This document shows, in pieces, positions 7,429 through 16,771 of a stretch of 64,000 nt of DNA (its first letter is position 1; each line of letters opens with the position of its first letter). The stretch is from Ferribacterium limneticum (GTDB lineage Bacteria > Pseudomonadota > Gammaproteobacteria > Burkholderiales > Rhodocyclaceae), in assembly GCF_020510565.1 (NCBI RefSeq), contig NZ_CP075189.1, positions 2,278,501-2,342,500 of the forward strand. Reading direction: 5' to 3'. The notes beneath the pieces are model-generated. The model did not search any database, was not told the origin of the DNA, and saw nothing but the letters and a program-made list of their open reading frames with translations. A program made the translations under genes and the position numbers.

Positions 7429-8925
7429 TTACAGCTTGCCGTTGTCGGCAACCCATTCGTTGAAGAGATTGCGCGCGGCGTCGATGACTTCGCCGGCAGT
7501 CAGGCCAACGGGCCCGATACCGTTGGCGACGAGGCGATCAGCCGCTGCGCCGTGCAGATGCACGCCGGCCAGCAGCGCCATTTCGGGCGGCCAGTTCTGG
7601 GCGAGCAGGGCGACGATCAAGCCGCTCAGCACGTCACCCATGCCGGCCGTGGCCATGCCGGGATTGCCTGTTGAATTTAGCCAAATTTTCCGGTTGACCG
7701 TGGCAATCACCGTTCCGCAGCCCTTGAGGGCGACATGGCAGCGATAGCGGCTGGCCAGTTCGCCAGCGGCCTTGATCCGGTCAGTCTGCACATCGCGCAC
7801 CGAGCAGCCGAGGAGACGGGCCGCTTCAGCCGGGTGCGGGGTCATGATGGCCGGGCCGACGCGGTTGTAGAGATTGCCTTCGAGTCGGCCGTCTTCGGCC
7901 AGCAGATTGAGCGCATCGGCATCGAGGACGAGCTGGACGGGGGCTTTGAGCGATTGTTCGAGCAGGCGCAGGGCTTCCGACGAACGACCTAGCCCGGGGC
8001 CGCAGGCGAGCGCTTGGAGGTCGGCCTGGAGCAGCGTGTCGGCCCGGCGCATCATCAGTTCCGGTTGGAGCAGATCTACGGTCGGCGCGTCGGCATCAAG
8101 CAGCCCGAGATAGACGCGGCCGGCGCCCAGCTTGAGCGCCACACGGCCAGCCAGGAGGGCGGCGCCGACCATCGATTTGCCGCCGCCGAGAATGCCGGCG
8201 CTGCCGAAGCTGCCCTTGTGCGTGTTGTTTCGACGTGGTTTGAGGCGGGTGCTGAAGTCAGCCAGGGTGACGATATGGCCATCCGGTTCGATTTCGTCGG
8301 CCGGGTTCAGGGCGAGGTCGGCGACGCGAATCTCGCCGCAGCAATCGGGGCCGTCGGCGGTGAGCAGCCCGGGCTTGCCGGCGATGAAAGTGATCGTGTG
8401 GCTGGCCTGAATACACGGGGCAAAGCTGGCGCCGGTGTCGGCATTCAATCCGGATGGGCAGTCGAGCGCCAGCAGCGGGCAGTTGTCGCGTTCGGCCAGC
8501 CGATTGGCCGTGGTGATCCACTGGGCGTAGCTGCCCTCCGGCGCCCGGGTCAGGCCGATGCCGAACAGGCCGTCGATGATCAAGGACCAGCGGACATCGT
8601 CCGGAATCGCTGTAGTGGTGACACCGCCGGCGGCGCTGAAGGCTTGTCGGGCGGCGGACGCATCGGCCGGGAGTTTCACCGCATCGCCGGCGAATACAAG
8701 GCGCACGTCGAAGAAGCGTTGGCGCAGCAGGCGCGCCACCTCGAAAGCGTCGCCGCCGTTGTTGCCCGGCCCGGCGAGGATGAGGACGGGATGGTTTCGT
8801 TCGCCGGCGAGGCTGATTGCCCAGTCGGCGGCGGCCGCTCCGGCGCGTTGCATGAGCGCCTCATGGGCATGGCGGCTCTCGATCTGGCGCAGGCTCGGCG
8901 ACTGGTAAAGCGTGTTCGGATTCAT
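7429..8925 (-). CDS. nnr: Bifunctional NAD(P)H-hydrate epimerase / ADP-dependent dehydratase
   Basis: A 498-aa two-domain repair enzyme that restores hydrated NADH and NADPH. The N-terminal half (about 1-215) is the YjeF epimerase domain, with LAGPGNNGGDAFEVAR and DGLFGIGL. The C-terminal half has the kinase-fold dehydratase motifs HKGSFGSAGILGG, CGPGLGRS, MTPHPAEAARLL and NPGMATAGMGDVLSG. Residues about 406-418 (A-T-V-N-R-K-I-W) are encoded by a copy of the dispersed motif. They fall in a loop just before the NPGMATAG motif, with no evident insertion relative to the family. The start codon overlaps the stop of the upstream sensor kinase (ATGA). Confidence 0.93.
   Translation of the reverse strand: MNPNTLYQSPSLRQIESRHAHEALMQRAGAAAADWAISLAGERNHPVLILAGPGNNGGDAFEVARLLRQRFFDVRLVFAGDAVKLPADASAARQAFSAAGGVTTTAIPDDVRWSLIIDGLFGIGLTRAPEGSYAQWITTANRLAERDNCPLLALDCPSGLNADTGASFAPCIQASHTITFIAGKPGLLTADGPDCCGEIRVADLALNPADEIEPDGHIVTLADFSTRLKPRRNNTHKGSFGSAGILGGGKSMVGAALLAGRVALKLGAGRVYLGLLDADAPTVDLLQPELMMRRADTLLQADLQALACGPGLGRSSEALRLLEQSLKAPVQLVLDADALNLLAEDGRLEGNLYNRVGPAIMTPHPAEAARLLGCSVRDVQTDRIKAAGELASRYRCHVALKGCGTVIATVNRKIWLNSTGNPGMATAGMGDVLSGLIVALLAQNWPPEMALLAGVHLHGAAADRLVANGIGPVGLTAGEVIDAARNLFNEWVADNGKL
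7671..7706 (-). repeat. Dispersed palindromic motif, copy 2 (inside nnr)
   Basis: On the minus strand the copy reads GCCACGGTCAACCGGAAAA followed by TTTGGCTAAATT. It keeps the CGGTCAACCG inverted repeat and the AT-rich palindromic arm. It is translated in the same frame as the thrC copy (T-V-N-R-K-I-W). Confidence 0.75.
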
Positions 8926-11699
8926 GACGGGATTCTAGCGCCGGATGCCTGTCTGGCATGCTTGAGAATCATCGCGAACAGCGCGTCCGGATCGATTGGT
9001 TTCGAGATGTGGTCGACCATCCCGGCAGCGAAGCAGGCGTCCCGTTCTTCGGCCAGGGCATGGGCTGTCTGGCCGATGATCGGCAGCTCGGGAGCCAATT
9101 GATGGATGGCCCGGGTGGCTTCGAAACCGTTCATGACCGGCATCTGAATATCCATCAGCACGACATCGTAGGCCGGCCCGCCGTGTGTGCGAACGGCGTC
9201 AACGGCCTGCTGGCCATCTTCGGCAAAGCTGGCTTCGGCGCCGACCTCGGCAAGGATTTCGCTCATGATCAGGCGGTTGATATCGACGTCTTCGGCGACC
9301 AGAATGCGCAGCCCGTTGAGGATTTTGGGCGTCGCCGCGCTGGCCGCGACGGTTTCGGGTGTTGGCGGGCTTTGGCGGCGGACGGGGGTGTAGGGCAGGC
9401 GCACCGTGAAGCAGCTACCGACGTCGGGCGTGCTGTCGACGCTGATCGTGCCGCCCATCAGGCGAACGAGGTGATCGGTGATGGCCAGCCCGAGGCCGGA
9501 GCCGCCGAAACGCCGGGTCGTCGAATTGTCGCCCTGCTCGAAGGGATTGAAGATATTGCCCATCTGCTCCGGCGAGATGCCGATGCCGGTGTCGGTGATG
9601 CGGAAACGCAGGTCGTCGCCGTCAAGGTCGGCTTCGAGGCTGACGCTGCCGTTGCTGGTGAACTTGACGGCGTTGGAGAGCAGATTGAGCAATATCTGGC
9701 GCAGGCGCAGGGCGTCGCTGCGACACTCCGCGGGCAGGTTGTCGGCACGTACCAGGCTGAATTCAAGGCCTTTGCCGGTGGCCCGCTCCTGCATCATCTC
9801 GACGCTTTCGTCGAGAACGACACGGAGGTCGACCGGCGTGTCCTCGATCTTGAGCATGCCGGCTTCCATCTTCGAAAAATCGAGGATGTCATTGATGATG
9901 CCGAGCAGCAGCTTGCCGGAGTGCTGGATCTTGACCAGCGCGTCATGCGCCTTGCTGCCATCTACCGTCGCGCGCAGGCCGATGTGAGTCATGCCGAGGA
10001 CGCCGTGCAGCGGTGTGCGGATTTCATGGCTCATCTTGGCCAGGAATTCGCTCTTGGCCATGGCCAGCCGGATCGCATCGGCCCGCGCCAGTTCGAGATC
10101 GGCCGTGCGTTCTTCGACCAGTTGTTCGAGATGGTCGCGGTAACGGGCGATCTCGGCATCCTTGCGCTGGTGCTCGTCGAGTGCATTGCGCAGTTCGGTC
10201 TCCATCGCCTTGATGTCGCTGATGTCGGCCACGAAGCCGCAGAAAATGATGCTGTTGTCCGTGCTCGGCTCGGGGATGGCGCGGATGAGCAGCCATTTGA
10301 TCTGCCCATCGGGCATGCACAGGCGATACTCGTGCCGCCAGGGCATCAGGTTTTTTGCGGCAGCGTTCAGTGAGTCGATAAAGAGGTGATAGTCGTCCGG
10401 ATGGACCATCCGGCGCAAACTGTCGGTACTTTCGCGGACCTCCTCAGGCGTGACGCCATAAAGTTCCTTGATCGCATCGCTGGCAAACGGAAAACTGCCG
10501 TGGCCATCGGCGTTCAGGCGGTACTGGAAGACGACGCCCGGCACTTCCGAGACGATCTGGCGCAGGCGCTTGTTGGCAGAATGTTCGGCCGCCTTGGCCT
10601 CTTCGGCGATGATGACTTCGTGCAAGCCGTTGAAGGCCGTGGTCAATTGCCCGATTTCGTCATTCCGGTGCACCGGCAGCGCCTGGCGCGGCACTTCGCC
10701 GCGGCTCATCCGGGTCAGCAACTGCGAGGTTTCGGCCAGCGGCTGGAACTGCCGCCGCAGCCACCACCAGCACAGGATGGCGAGGACGAGCGTCAGGCCG
10801 GAGGAGACCATGACCAGGTGTCGCTCGACACTGTCGATCGGCGCGAAGGCTTCGGCTGCGGGCAGGACCGATTGCATGAGCCAGCCGGTCGTCGGTATTT
10901 CCTTGCTCGACGACAGTTCGAGGACGCCCCGCGAGCTGCGGGCCAGCCCGGAGCCTTCGTAGCCGTCGATATAACGGTCGTACACCGCATTGACGCCGCG
11001 CGGCGGGCCGCTCTTGAGCAAGCGGCGCTTGTCCGAAGCGGTGACGTAGCTGCGCGTCTTGGGCGCAGTGATCAGGAAATCGCCCGTTACGCCGTATTTT
11101 GTCGCGCCGATCTGATCGAGGAAGTTCGGCTGGTTCAGGTTGGTGACGCCGACGACGACGCCCACCACCTGTTTTTGCGCGTCATGGATCGGCGCCATGA
11201 TGGCAAAGATCGGTTGCTGGCTGTGTTCACTGAACAACGGGTCGGTAATGGTTGCCCCGGCACCGCTCAGCACATGCCTGATCCCCGGGTAGTCGAGAAA
11301 GTTCACGCCGGTACGGTTGAGTTGGCGCGGAATGCTCGCCACCGCTATCCCCTGGCGATCAACGACGAGTACGCCCCAGTTGAAAATGCTCTCGGGGAGC
11401 GGATGGCGTTCAAGCGAGGCCTGGGCTTCCGGCGAGTCGCCCAGCCGGCTGATCCGATAGCCGTCGGCGATGATCTTGATAATCTGCTGCCGTTCGCGAA
11501 TGGAGCGGTCGAGTTCGTTGGCAATCAGGGCGACTGTCGAGAACTGCTGCCGCGAGATGGTCGTTTCCATGTCGCGGCGCATGGTGTGACCAAGGGAAAA
11601 AACGGCACTCCACAGGACGAACAGACCAAGCAGCAGAACGCCGATGGTGATGCGCACCTGCAGTGATCGCAAATCGAACAGTGCGAGCAGTTTCTTCAT
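8922..11699 (-). CDS. Hybrid sensor histidine kinase (periplasmic sensor, HAMP, PAS, HisKA, HATPase, receiver)
   Basis: A 925-aa membrane-bound hybrid kinase. TM1 is near residues 14-35 and TM2 near 293-315, enclosing a periplasmic dCache-like sensor. After TM2 come a HAMP segment, a PAS domain around 390-510 ([21 protein letters not shown]), a coiled coil, the HisKA box [11 protein letters not shown] with His558, ATP-binding motifs ([32 protein letters not shown]) and a C-terminal receiver with Asp850 in VLMDIQMP. There is no Hpt domain, so phosphate transfer beyond the receiver would need a separate Hpt protein. It lies 34 bases after the deacetylase-like gene and overlaps nnr by ATGA. The stimulus is unknown. 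Confidence 0.9.
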   Translation of the reverse strand: MKKLLALFDLRSLQVRITIGVLLLGLFVLWSAVFSLGHTMRRDMETTISRQQFSTVALIANELDRSIRERQQIIKIIADGYRISRLGDSPEAQASLERHPLPESIFNWGVLVVDRQGIAVASIPRQLNRTGVNFLDYPGIRHVLSGAGATITDPLFSEHSQQPIFAIMAPIHDAQKQVVGVVVGVTNLNQPNFLDQIGATKYGVTGDFLITAPKTRSYVTASDKRRLLKSGPPRGVNAVYDRYIDGYEGSGLARSSRGVLELSSSKEIPTTGWLMQSVLPAAEAFAPIDSVERHLVMVSSGLTLVLAILCWWWLRRQFQPLAETSQLLTRMSRGEVPRQALPVHRNDEIGQLTTAFNGLHEVIIAEEAKAAEHSANKRLRQIVSEVPGVVFQYRLNADGHGSFPFASDAIKELYGVTPEEVRESTDSLRRMVHPDDYHLFIDSLNAAAKNLMPWRHEYRLCMPDGQIKWLLIRAIPEPSTDNSIIFCGFVADISDIKAMETELRNALDEHQRKDAEIARYRDHLEQLVEERTADLELARADAIRLAMAKSEFLAKMSHEIRTPLHGVLGMTHIGLRATVDGSKAHDALVKIQHSGKLLLGIINDILDFSKMEAGMLKIEDTPVDLRVVLDESVEMMQERATGKGLEFSLVRADNLPAECRSDALRLRQILLNLLSNAVKFTSNGSVSLEADLDGDDLRFRITDTGIGISPEQMGNIFNPFEQGDNSTTRRFGGSGLGLAITDHLVRLMGGTISVDSTPDVGSCFTVRLPYTPVRRQSPPTPETVAASAATPKILNGLRILVAEDVDINRLIMSEILAEVGAEASFAEDGQQAVDAVRTHGGPAYDVVLMDIQMPVMNGFEATRAIHQLAPELPIIGQTAHALAEERDACFAAGMVDHISKPIDPDALFAMILKHARQASGARIPS

Positions 11700-11733
11700 C
11701 GTGTTTTTAGAGTTTCTGTCGTTTTTCGACAGC

Positions 11734-12636
11734 TTACGGCGTTCGGATGGATTTCGCCAGAAGGATGGTTTGGCGATGAATGCTGACGGTATCGTTTATC
11801 TGGCGGGCATAGCCGCCGGCCATGGCAATGGCGACCGGTGCGCGGTGGGCCAGGGCTTTGTTGAAAACCATCCGGTCGCGCTCGGCCAGGCCTTCGAAGC
11901 TCAGTCCGAGGCGCCCGAGGCGGTCGTCGTGATAGGGGTCGGCGCCGGCCAGGTAGATGACCAGCTCGGGCCGGGCGAGGTCGAAGGCGGTATCGAGGCC
12001 GTGGGCGAGTTGCAGCAGGTAGGCTTCGTCGCTGCAGCCATCGGGCAGTTCGATGTCGAGGTCGCTTTCTTCCTTGTCGAACGGATAGTTGCGGGCACCG
12101 TGGATGGAGAAGGTGAAGATGCTGTCGTCGCCTCGCAGGATGCTGGCCGTGCCGTTGCCCTGATGGACGTCGCAATCGACGATCAGGACGCGGTCGACCC
12201 GGCCTTCGGCCTGCATGGCGCGGGCGGCGACGGCAGCATCGTTGAAGACGCAGAAGCCTTCGCCGTGGTCGCGAAAGGCGTGGTGCGTGCCGCCGGCCAG
12301 GTTGGCGGCAACGCCGTCTTCGAGCGCGGCGCGGCAGGCGCAGATGGTGGCCCCGGCCGAGCGGCGGGAGCGTTCGACCATGCCGGCGCTCCACGGAAAG
12401 CCGATTTGCTTTTCGGCCGTTTTTTCAAGTTGACCGTGGGAAACGGCGTCGATGTACTTCTGGTCGTGGGCGCGGGCCAGTTCTTCGTTGGTGGCGGCGT
12501 GCGGCAGATGAAAATCGGCCGGGCTGAACTCGCCGCTGGCGAGTAGCGCCTCGCGCAGCCGGGAATATTTTTCCATGGGAAAACGATGCCCGGCCGGCAA
12601 AGGCAAAACGAAGACATCGGTGTAGAACAGCCGCAC
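11734..12636 (-). CDS. Histone deacetylase family (acetoin-utilisation-like) zinc amidohydrolase
   Basis: A 300-aa arginase/deacetylase-fold protein. The metal and catalytic motifs are visible: GGTHHAFRDHGEGFCVFND (tandem His), VLIVDCDVHQGNGTA (Asp and His ligands), FSIHGARNYPF and LAGADPYHDDRLG. Bacterial members remove acyl groups from small amines or proteins, and the substrate cannot be told here. The region near residues 65-78 (SHGQLEKTAEKQIG) overlaps a weak match to the dispersed motif but aligns normally with the family. It sits 23 bases downstream of cnoX in the minus-strand run. Confidence 0.88.
   Translation of the reverse strand: MRLFYTDVFVLPLPAGHRFPMEKYSRLREALLASGEFSPADFHLPHAATNEELARAHDQKYIDAVSHGQLEKTAEKQIGFPWSAGMVERSRRSAGATICACRAALEDGVAANLAGGTHHAFRDHGEGFCVFNDAAVAARAMQAEGRVDRVLIVDCDVHQGNGTASILRGDDSIFTFSIHGARNYPFDKEESDLDIELPDGCSDEAYLLQLAHGLDTAFDLARPELVIYLAGADPYHDDRLGRLGLSFEGLAERDRMVFNKALAHRAPVAIAMAGGYARQINDTVSIHRQTILLAKSIRTP
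12403..12443 (-). repeat. Weak, degenerate match to the dispersed motif (inside deacetylase-like gene)
   Basis: On the minus strand: CCCACGGTCAACTTGAAAAA, then ACGGCCGAAAAGCAAATC. The core keeps CACGGTCAAC and the A-tract/GGCC/A-tract rhythm of the arm, but the inverted repeat is broken. It may be a decayed copy or chance. Confidence 0.3.
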
Positions 12637-12659
12637 GGCCGATGTCTTCGCGGAAAAGC

Positions 12660-13517
12660 CTAGTTGAGGGCGGCCGACATCTTGCGGCGGAATTCGCGGA
12701 TCAGGTCGTCGTACTGGTCGCTGCCGGCCAGGGCTTCGAACAGGGTCAGCAAAGCTTTGCGGCCGGCGCCTTCGTCGAAGGCGCGGTCGCGGGTGACGAC
12801 TTCGAGGGCGGCTTCCATCGCGGCGCGGAAGTTGCCCTGCGCGGCGTAGGCGCGGGAGAGGTCGAGGCGAACGGCGTGGTCGGCAGGGTTGGCGGCCAGC
12901 TTGGCTTCGAGTTCGGCTGTATCGGCGGCACCGGCGGAGAGCGCCAGGCGGGCGCGCAGGGCGTTGGCGCGGTCGGCTTCCTGGGTGTAGTCGCCAGAGA
13001 GCAGTTGGCCGGCTTCGTCGTTGCGGCCGAGCTGCATCATGACGTCGACGGCATCAAGCTGGATGGCCTGGTCTTCCGGCTTGGCCTTGCTGGCTTCGAC
13101 CAGCTTGGCGAGCGCTTCTTCAAGCTTGCCTTCGATGACCAGCGCGGCGGCTTCGGCGCGCAGGTCGCCGCCCGGAGCAGGGGGCAGGGCAAAGCGGTCG
13201 AGGAATTCGCGGATTTGGCCTTCGGGCAGGGCACCGTTGAATTCATCGACCAACTGGCCCTGGAACAGGACCTTGACCGATGGAATGCTGCGCACGCCGA
13301 AGTGCTGGGAAAGCTCGGGGTTTTCGTCGGCATTGACCATGGCGAGCAGGAAGCGGCCCTTGTATTCCTCTGCCAGCTTTTCGAGCAGGGGCTTGAGCAC
13401 CTTGCACGGCTCGCACCAGGGCGCCCAGAAATCGACGACCACCGGCACGCTTTCGGCCGGCTGGAGAACCTTGGTTTCGAAATCTTCGATGGAAACGTCA
13501 AAAGCAAATTCGGACAT
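12660..13517 (-). CDS. cnoX: Thioredoxin-TPR chaperone, CnoX/YbbN-like
   Basis: A 285-aa protein with an N-terminal thioredoxin domain (about 1-110) and C-terminal TPR-like helices (about 120-285), the architecture of the chaperedoxin CnoX (YbbN). The active-site segment is VVDFWAPWCEPCKVLKP with Cys35 and Cys38. An intact C-x-x-C is therefore present, so redox activity is plausible in addition to holdase function. The E. coli protein lacks this pair. The gene starts 17 bases after the PF13723-like gene of the DarA/DarB cluster and may be co-transcribed with it. Confidence 0.85.
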   Translation of the reverse strand: MSEFAFDVSIEDFETKVLQPAESVPVVVDFWAPWCEPCKVLKPLLEKLAEEYKGRFLLAMVNADENPELSQHFGVRSIPSVKVLFQGQLVDEFNGALPEGQIREFLDRFALPPAPGGDLRAEAAALVIEGKLEEALAKLVEASKAKPEDQAIQLDAVDVMMQLGRNDEAGQLLSGDYTQEADRANALRARLALSAGAADTAELEAKLAANPADHAVRLDLSRAYAAQGNFRAAMEAALEVVTRDRAFDEGAGRKALLTLFEALAGSDQYDDLIREFRRKMSAALN

Positions 13518-13534
13518 GGCGTGGCCTGTTTAAA

Positions 13535-14209
13535 TTAGAGTCGGGTGAATTCTACCGTCAGCTTCATGGCGACGGGAGAATGCAGGGAAAGCGTCGGGCC
13601 GTCGTTGCCAGCCAGCCATTCGGCGAGGCGGGCAGGGAAGTCGGGTGTGTCGGGCAGAGATTCGCTTGCTGCGCCTTCCGCTAAATGGAGCTTGGCCGGC
13701 GAGTTTTCAAGAGGCGCGCAGCTCAAGGCCAGCCAGTGGCCGCTGGCGACATCGGCCGTGTGGTCGAGTTGGGCGCACAGCACCTGGGCGCAACGGCCTT
13801 CGTTGAGCCAGACGATGGCCAGGCTGAGCAGCAGCGACCAGTTGGCCATCCCTTCGCTGTCGAGCGGCAGGTGCATGGCCGTTTGCAGGCCGGGCAGGAA
13901 AGTCTGGATCTGGGCGGCGGCGATGGCCGGCTGGGTGGCGAGGAAATCGTAGGGCATGGGCTCGGCGCTGCCAGAGCAGACTTCGTCTAGCAGGGTCAGC
14001 GTTTCGAGGCGCGGGCCACTGGTTGATTGCCAGAGCAGGGTGGTCGGCAGTGCGCGGCGCTCGGCAGGCAGGCAGGCCAGGGCGCCGACGAGCGCCAGCT
14101 GGGTCAGTGGTGCGGCACGGCGCAGCGGTTTGCCCAGCGCGGCGCGGACGGCGGCGGGAAGGTCGGCCGGGGCGAAGCTTTGGCTGAGGACGGTGGTCAG
14201 GCTGATCAT
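13535..14209 (-). CDS. Ketosynthase-like partner protein (PF13723-type)
   Basis: A 224-aa protein resembling the short 'beta-ketoacyl synthase N-terminal' family (PF13723) found in aryl-polyene and flexirubin-type clusters. Diagnostic stretches are LRRAAPLTQLALVGAL, then LLWQSTSGPRLETLTLLDEV and PMPYDFLATQPAIAAAQI. It has no active-site Cys motif, so it is probably a non-catalytic partner (chain-length-factor-like) of the neighbouring full ketosynthase, whose stop codon overlaps its start (ATGA). It is the last gene of the DarA/DarB cluster before cnoX. The family is assigned from pattern recognition. Confidence 0.65.
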   Translation of the reverse strand: MISLTTVLSQSFAPADLPAAVRAALGKPLRRAAPLTQLALVGALACLPAERRALPTTLLWQSTSGPRLETLTLLDEVCSGSAEPMPYDFLATQPAIAAAQIQTFLPGLQTAMHLPLDSEGMANWSLLLSLAIVWLNEGRCAQVLCAQLDHTADVASGHWLALSCAPLENSPAKLHLAEGAASESLPDTPDFPARLAEWLAGNDGPTLSLHSPVAMKLTVEFTRL

Positions 14210-15288
14210 CCGTGGCGCTCCACGATCAGGCTGGCCAGCCCGCCGCCAAAGCCGATCAGGTTGAGCAGGGCGCGTTCGATGTGTTCGGTGCTGCGCTCGA
14301 CCATCGGGAACAGGGCGATTTCCGGATCGACCTTGGAAAAGCCGGCGGTGGCGGGGATCTTGTCGGCATTGAGGCAGGCGAGCAGGGCGGCGAGTTCGGC
14401 CAGGCCGCTGGCGCCCAGCGTGTGGCCAAGGCCGGGTTTAAGCGAGAAGAGCGGCGGCATGTTTTGACCAAAGACGCTGCGCAGGGCGTTGGCTTCAGCC
14501 AGATCGGTACCCGGCGAGCCGGCGGCCTGGAGCTTTATTAGCTCGATGTCGGCGGCTTTCAATTTTGCGTCATTTAGACAGTCGACCGTGACATCGGCAA
14601 TCCGCGAGCCATCCGGATTGGGGCCAGTGGTCGAAAAACCGTCGAGGCCGGTACGCAGCCCGGCGATGCGCCAGGTGGCGGGATTGGTGCTGAGGTGCAC
14701 GGCGGCGACTGCCTCGCCAAGGACCAGGCCATCGCGCCGGGCGTCGAAGGGGCGGCCTGCTGTGCGCGAGAGCAATTCCATGGCGGCGAAACCGGCCAGC
14801 GTGCTGTCGTTGGCGAGTTCGACGCCGAGAACGATGGCGTCGTCGATGAGGCCGGCGGCGATCAGGCTGCTGGCGGCATCGAGGGCTGAGAAGCCGGAGG
14901 TGCAGGCGTTCGAGAAGCTGGTGCGGGGGCCGGTCAGGCCCAGCCATTCGGCGATTTGTCGGCTGAATGCGGCGTTGGCGACGGGCAGGTCGAAAGGCGC
15001 ACCGAGCTGTTCGAAATGGCCGATCTGGAAGGATGACGAGGCGATCAACAGCGGCGTTTCGGGTGGCAAGGGGCCAAGCTGGCCGGCGACCTGATGGAGC
15101 GCTTGTTCGGCGCGGATCAGCCAGTCAGTTTCTTCGAGCGGCAGCCCAAAATAGGGGAAAGCCCGCTCGCCCAGTTTTCGTTGACCGGCGCTGCATTCGC
15201 CATTCCACAAGGCGCTGGCGACGACGGCCGGCGAATTGCCACGAGCGCAAAGCAGGGCGGTTTTATTGATGAAGACCGGACGCGTCAT
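14206..15288 (-). CDS. Beta-ketoacyl-ACP synthase (KAS I/II-like, atypical active site)
   Basis: A 360-aa thiolase-fold condensing enzyme. The nucleophile Cys129 sits in FSNACTSGFSALDAA and the second catalytic His289 in LKPGLGHTLGASG. At the place of the usual first catalytic His (H-G-T in FabB/FabF), this protein reads LQAAGSPGTDLAEAN, so that His appears to be missing. It probably elongates or loads acyl chains on the cluster ACP. The ATG at 15288 overlaps the ACP stop (ATGA), and its stop overlaps the PF13723-like partner. The frame stays open far upstream of 15288, but that part is antisense or out-of-frame sequence over the ACP gene. Confidence 0.82.
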   Translation of the reverse strand: MTRPVFINKTALLCARGNSPAVVASALWNGECSAGQRKLGERAFPYFGLPLEETDWLIRAEQALHQVAGQLGPLPPETPLLIASSSFQIGHFEQLGAPFDLPVANAAFSRQIAEWLGLTGPRTSFSNACTSGFSALDAASSLIAAGLIDDAIVLGVELANDSTLAGFAAMELLSRTAGRPFDARRDGLVLGEAVAAVHLSTNPATWRIAGLRTGLDGFSTTGPNPDGSRIADVTVDCLNDAKLKAADIELIKLQAAGSPGTDLAEANALRSVFGQNMPPLFSLKPGLGHTLGASGLAELAALLACLNADKIPATAGFSKVDPEIALFPMVERSTEHIERALLNLIGFGGGLASLIVERHG

Positions 15289-15554
15289 GCGCGGCTGGCC
15301 AGCCAGGCGTCGAGATGTTCGGCCATGTTGGCGATGCTGGACAGGACGCGGCGGGTTTCCTTGCTGTCGGGCAGGCGCAGGCCGTAGGTTTTCTTGATCG
15401 CCATCGAGACCTGCAGGGCGTCGAGCGAATCGAGCTGGAGCGGCGCTTCCGGCCCGAAGAGAATTTCGTCGTCGGTGATGCTGGCCGGATCGCAATCCTT
15501 GTCGCAGGCTTCGACGATCAGGGCTTTGAGGGCGAGGCGGAGGTCGGTAGTCAT
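15285..15554 (-). CDS. Acyl carrier protein
   Basis: An 89-aa acidic carrier protein. Ser43 in LQLDSLDALQVSMAIKK is the expected 4'-phosphopantetheine attachment site, and three or four helices are predicted. It overlaps the ABC permease upstream and the ketosynthase downstream, both by ATGA. It is therefore likely the dedicated carrier of the DarA/DarB cluster rather than the housekeeping AcpP. It resembles the second carrier protein at 63193-63450 in the serine-loop region. Confidence 0.88.
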   Translation of the reverse strand: MTTDLRLALKALIVEACDKDCDPASITDDEILFGPEAPLQLDSLDALQVSMAIKKTYGLRLPDSKETRRVLSSIANMAEHLDAWLASRA

Positions 15555-16765
15555 GCTGCTTGGCGGCGGTTGAGCCAGGTCGCGGCGGCGAGGGCCAGGG
15601 CCGCGCAGGCAAGGAGTTTGACGAGGTCGGGCAGGATGGCGGCAAAGTCGCCGTGGCGCAGCATGACGGTGTGGAAGCCGTTGAGCGCCCAGGCCATCGG
15701 CGACCATTCGGCGAGAGTCTGCATGGCGCCCGGCATCATGAATTTGGGGACCATGATGCCGCCGATGGCGGCCATCAGGATGTTGCCGACGCCGCCGATG
15801 ATCGTCGATTGCTGCGTCGTCTGGGCCAGGCTGGCGACGAGCAGGGCGCAGGCGACGGCGGCCAGGCTGACAGCGGCGGCGACCAGCCAGCAATGGAACA
15901 GCCCGGCGCCGGTGGGCATGACAAGCGCCTCACCACCAAAAAGCGGGACGCCCCAGATGCCGACGGCGACCATCAGGACGGCCTGAATTTGATTGACGAC
16001 GAAGAAGGGCAGCAACTTGCCGAGCAGGACAAGGCGGAAAGGCAGGCCCATGGCGGCCAGGCGCTGGAGCGTGCCTTGCTGGCGTTCGGTGATCAGGATG
16101 GCGGAAATCGGGATGACGACGAAGAACATGGCGAATACCAGCCAGGCCGGCACGTTTTGCTGCACCGACGAGGGCGGACGGATGCTGCGGTCGTTCTGCA
16201 CGGCGGTGCTGACGATTTCGTCGGGCCAGTCGCGTTCGGTTGGCCGGGCGGCCGTCGGCAGGCCGAACAGCTTGCCGGCGCTGTGCGTCAGTTCGTCGGC
16301 CCGCAGCATGCCGAGCGCGGCGCTGGTCTGGTTGCGGAAGGCGAGTTGCAGCGCCGGGTTCAGCGTCGGGTCGACCATCAGGCTCAGTGACTCGGTGGCC
16401 TGGCCGTCGGCCCCGGCCGGGGTCAGCAGGCGTTCGCCGAAGCCCTTGGGCAGGACCAGTGCCAGCGCGTAGCGGCCGGCGCGGATGTCGGCCCGGGCGG
16501 CGTCGGTCGTTGCCGGATCGGCGACGCGACGGAAGCTGCCGGTCTTGTCCAGGCGGCGGGCCAGCGATTGCGAATGGGGGCTGCCATCGAGGTCGACGAT
16601 GGCGTAGGCCACGTCGATGGCCGCGCCGGGCATGAAGGCATCGTGCAGCGCCATGGTCATGACCAGGATGAAGATGATGGGCATGACGAAAAGGGCGGCC
16701 AGCCCGTGCCGGTCGCGCAGCAAGGCCAGGGTTTCCTTGGTCCATAGGGCAAGCAGGCGGGTCAT
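15551..16765 (-). CDS. ABC-2 type transporter permease
   Basis: A 404-aa membrane protein with one N-terminal helix (about residues 22-42), a large extracytoplasmic loop (about 45-215) and five or six C-terminal helices, the YhhJ/YbhR-type topology of ABC-2 exporters. The segment VFAMFFVVIPISAILITERQQGTLQRL is cut by the typical E-x-x-x-G-T coupling helix. It presumably works with the ATPase encoded 6 bases upstream to export the product of the cluster. Only one permease is encoded, so a homodimer is likely. Confidence 0.85.
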   Translation of the reverse strand: MTRLLALWTKETLALLRDRHGLAALFVMPIIFILVMTMALHDAFMPGAAIDVAYAIVDLDGSPHSQSLARRLDKTGSFRRVADPATTDAARADIRAGRYALALVLPKGFGERLLTPAGADGQATESLSLMVDPTLNPALQLAFRNQTSAALGMLRADELTHSAGKLFGLPTAARPTERDWPDEIVSTAVQNDRSIRPPSSVQQNVPAWLVFAMFFVVIPISAILITERQQGTLQRLAAMGLPFRLVLLGKLLPFFVVNQIQAVLMVAVGIWGVPLFGGEALVMPTGAGLFHCWLVAAAVSLAAVACALLVASLAQTTQQSTIIGGVGNILMAAIGGIMVPKFMMPGAMQTLAEWSPMAWALNGFHTVMLRHGDFAAILPDLVKLLACAALALAAATWLNRRQAA

Positions 16766-16771
16766 GTTCGG

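Noticed and set aside
8958..10373. 471-codon open frame antisense to the sensor kinase
   Set aside because: Translation has no recognisable motif and mirrors the kinase codons; a GC-rich shadow frame.
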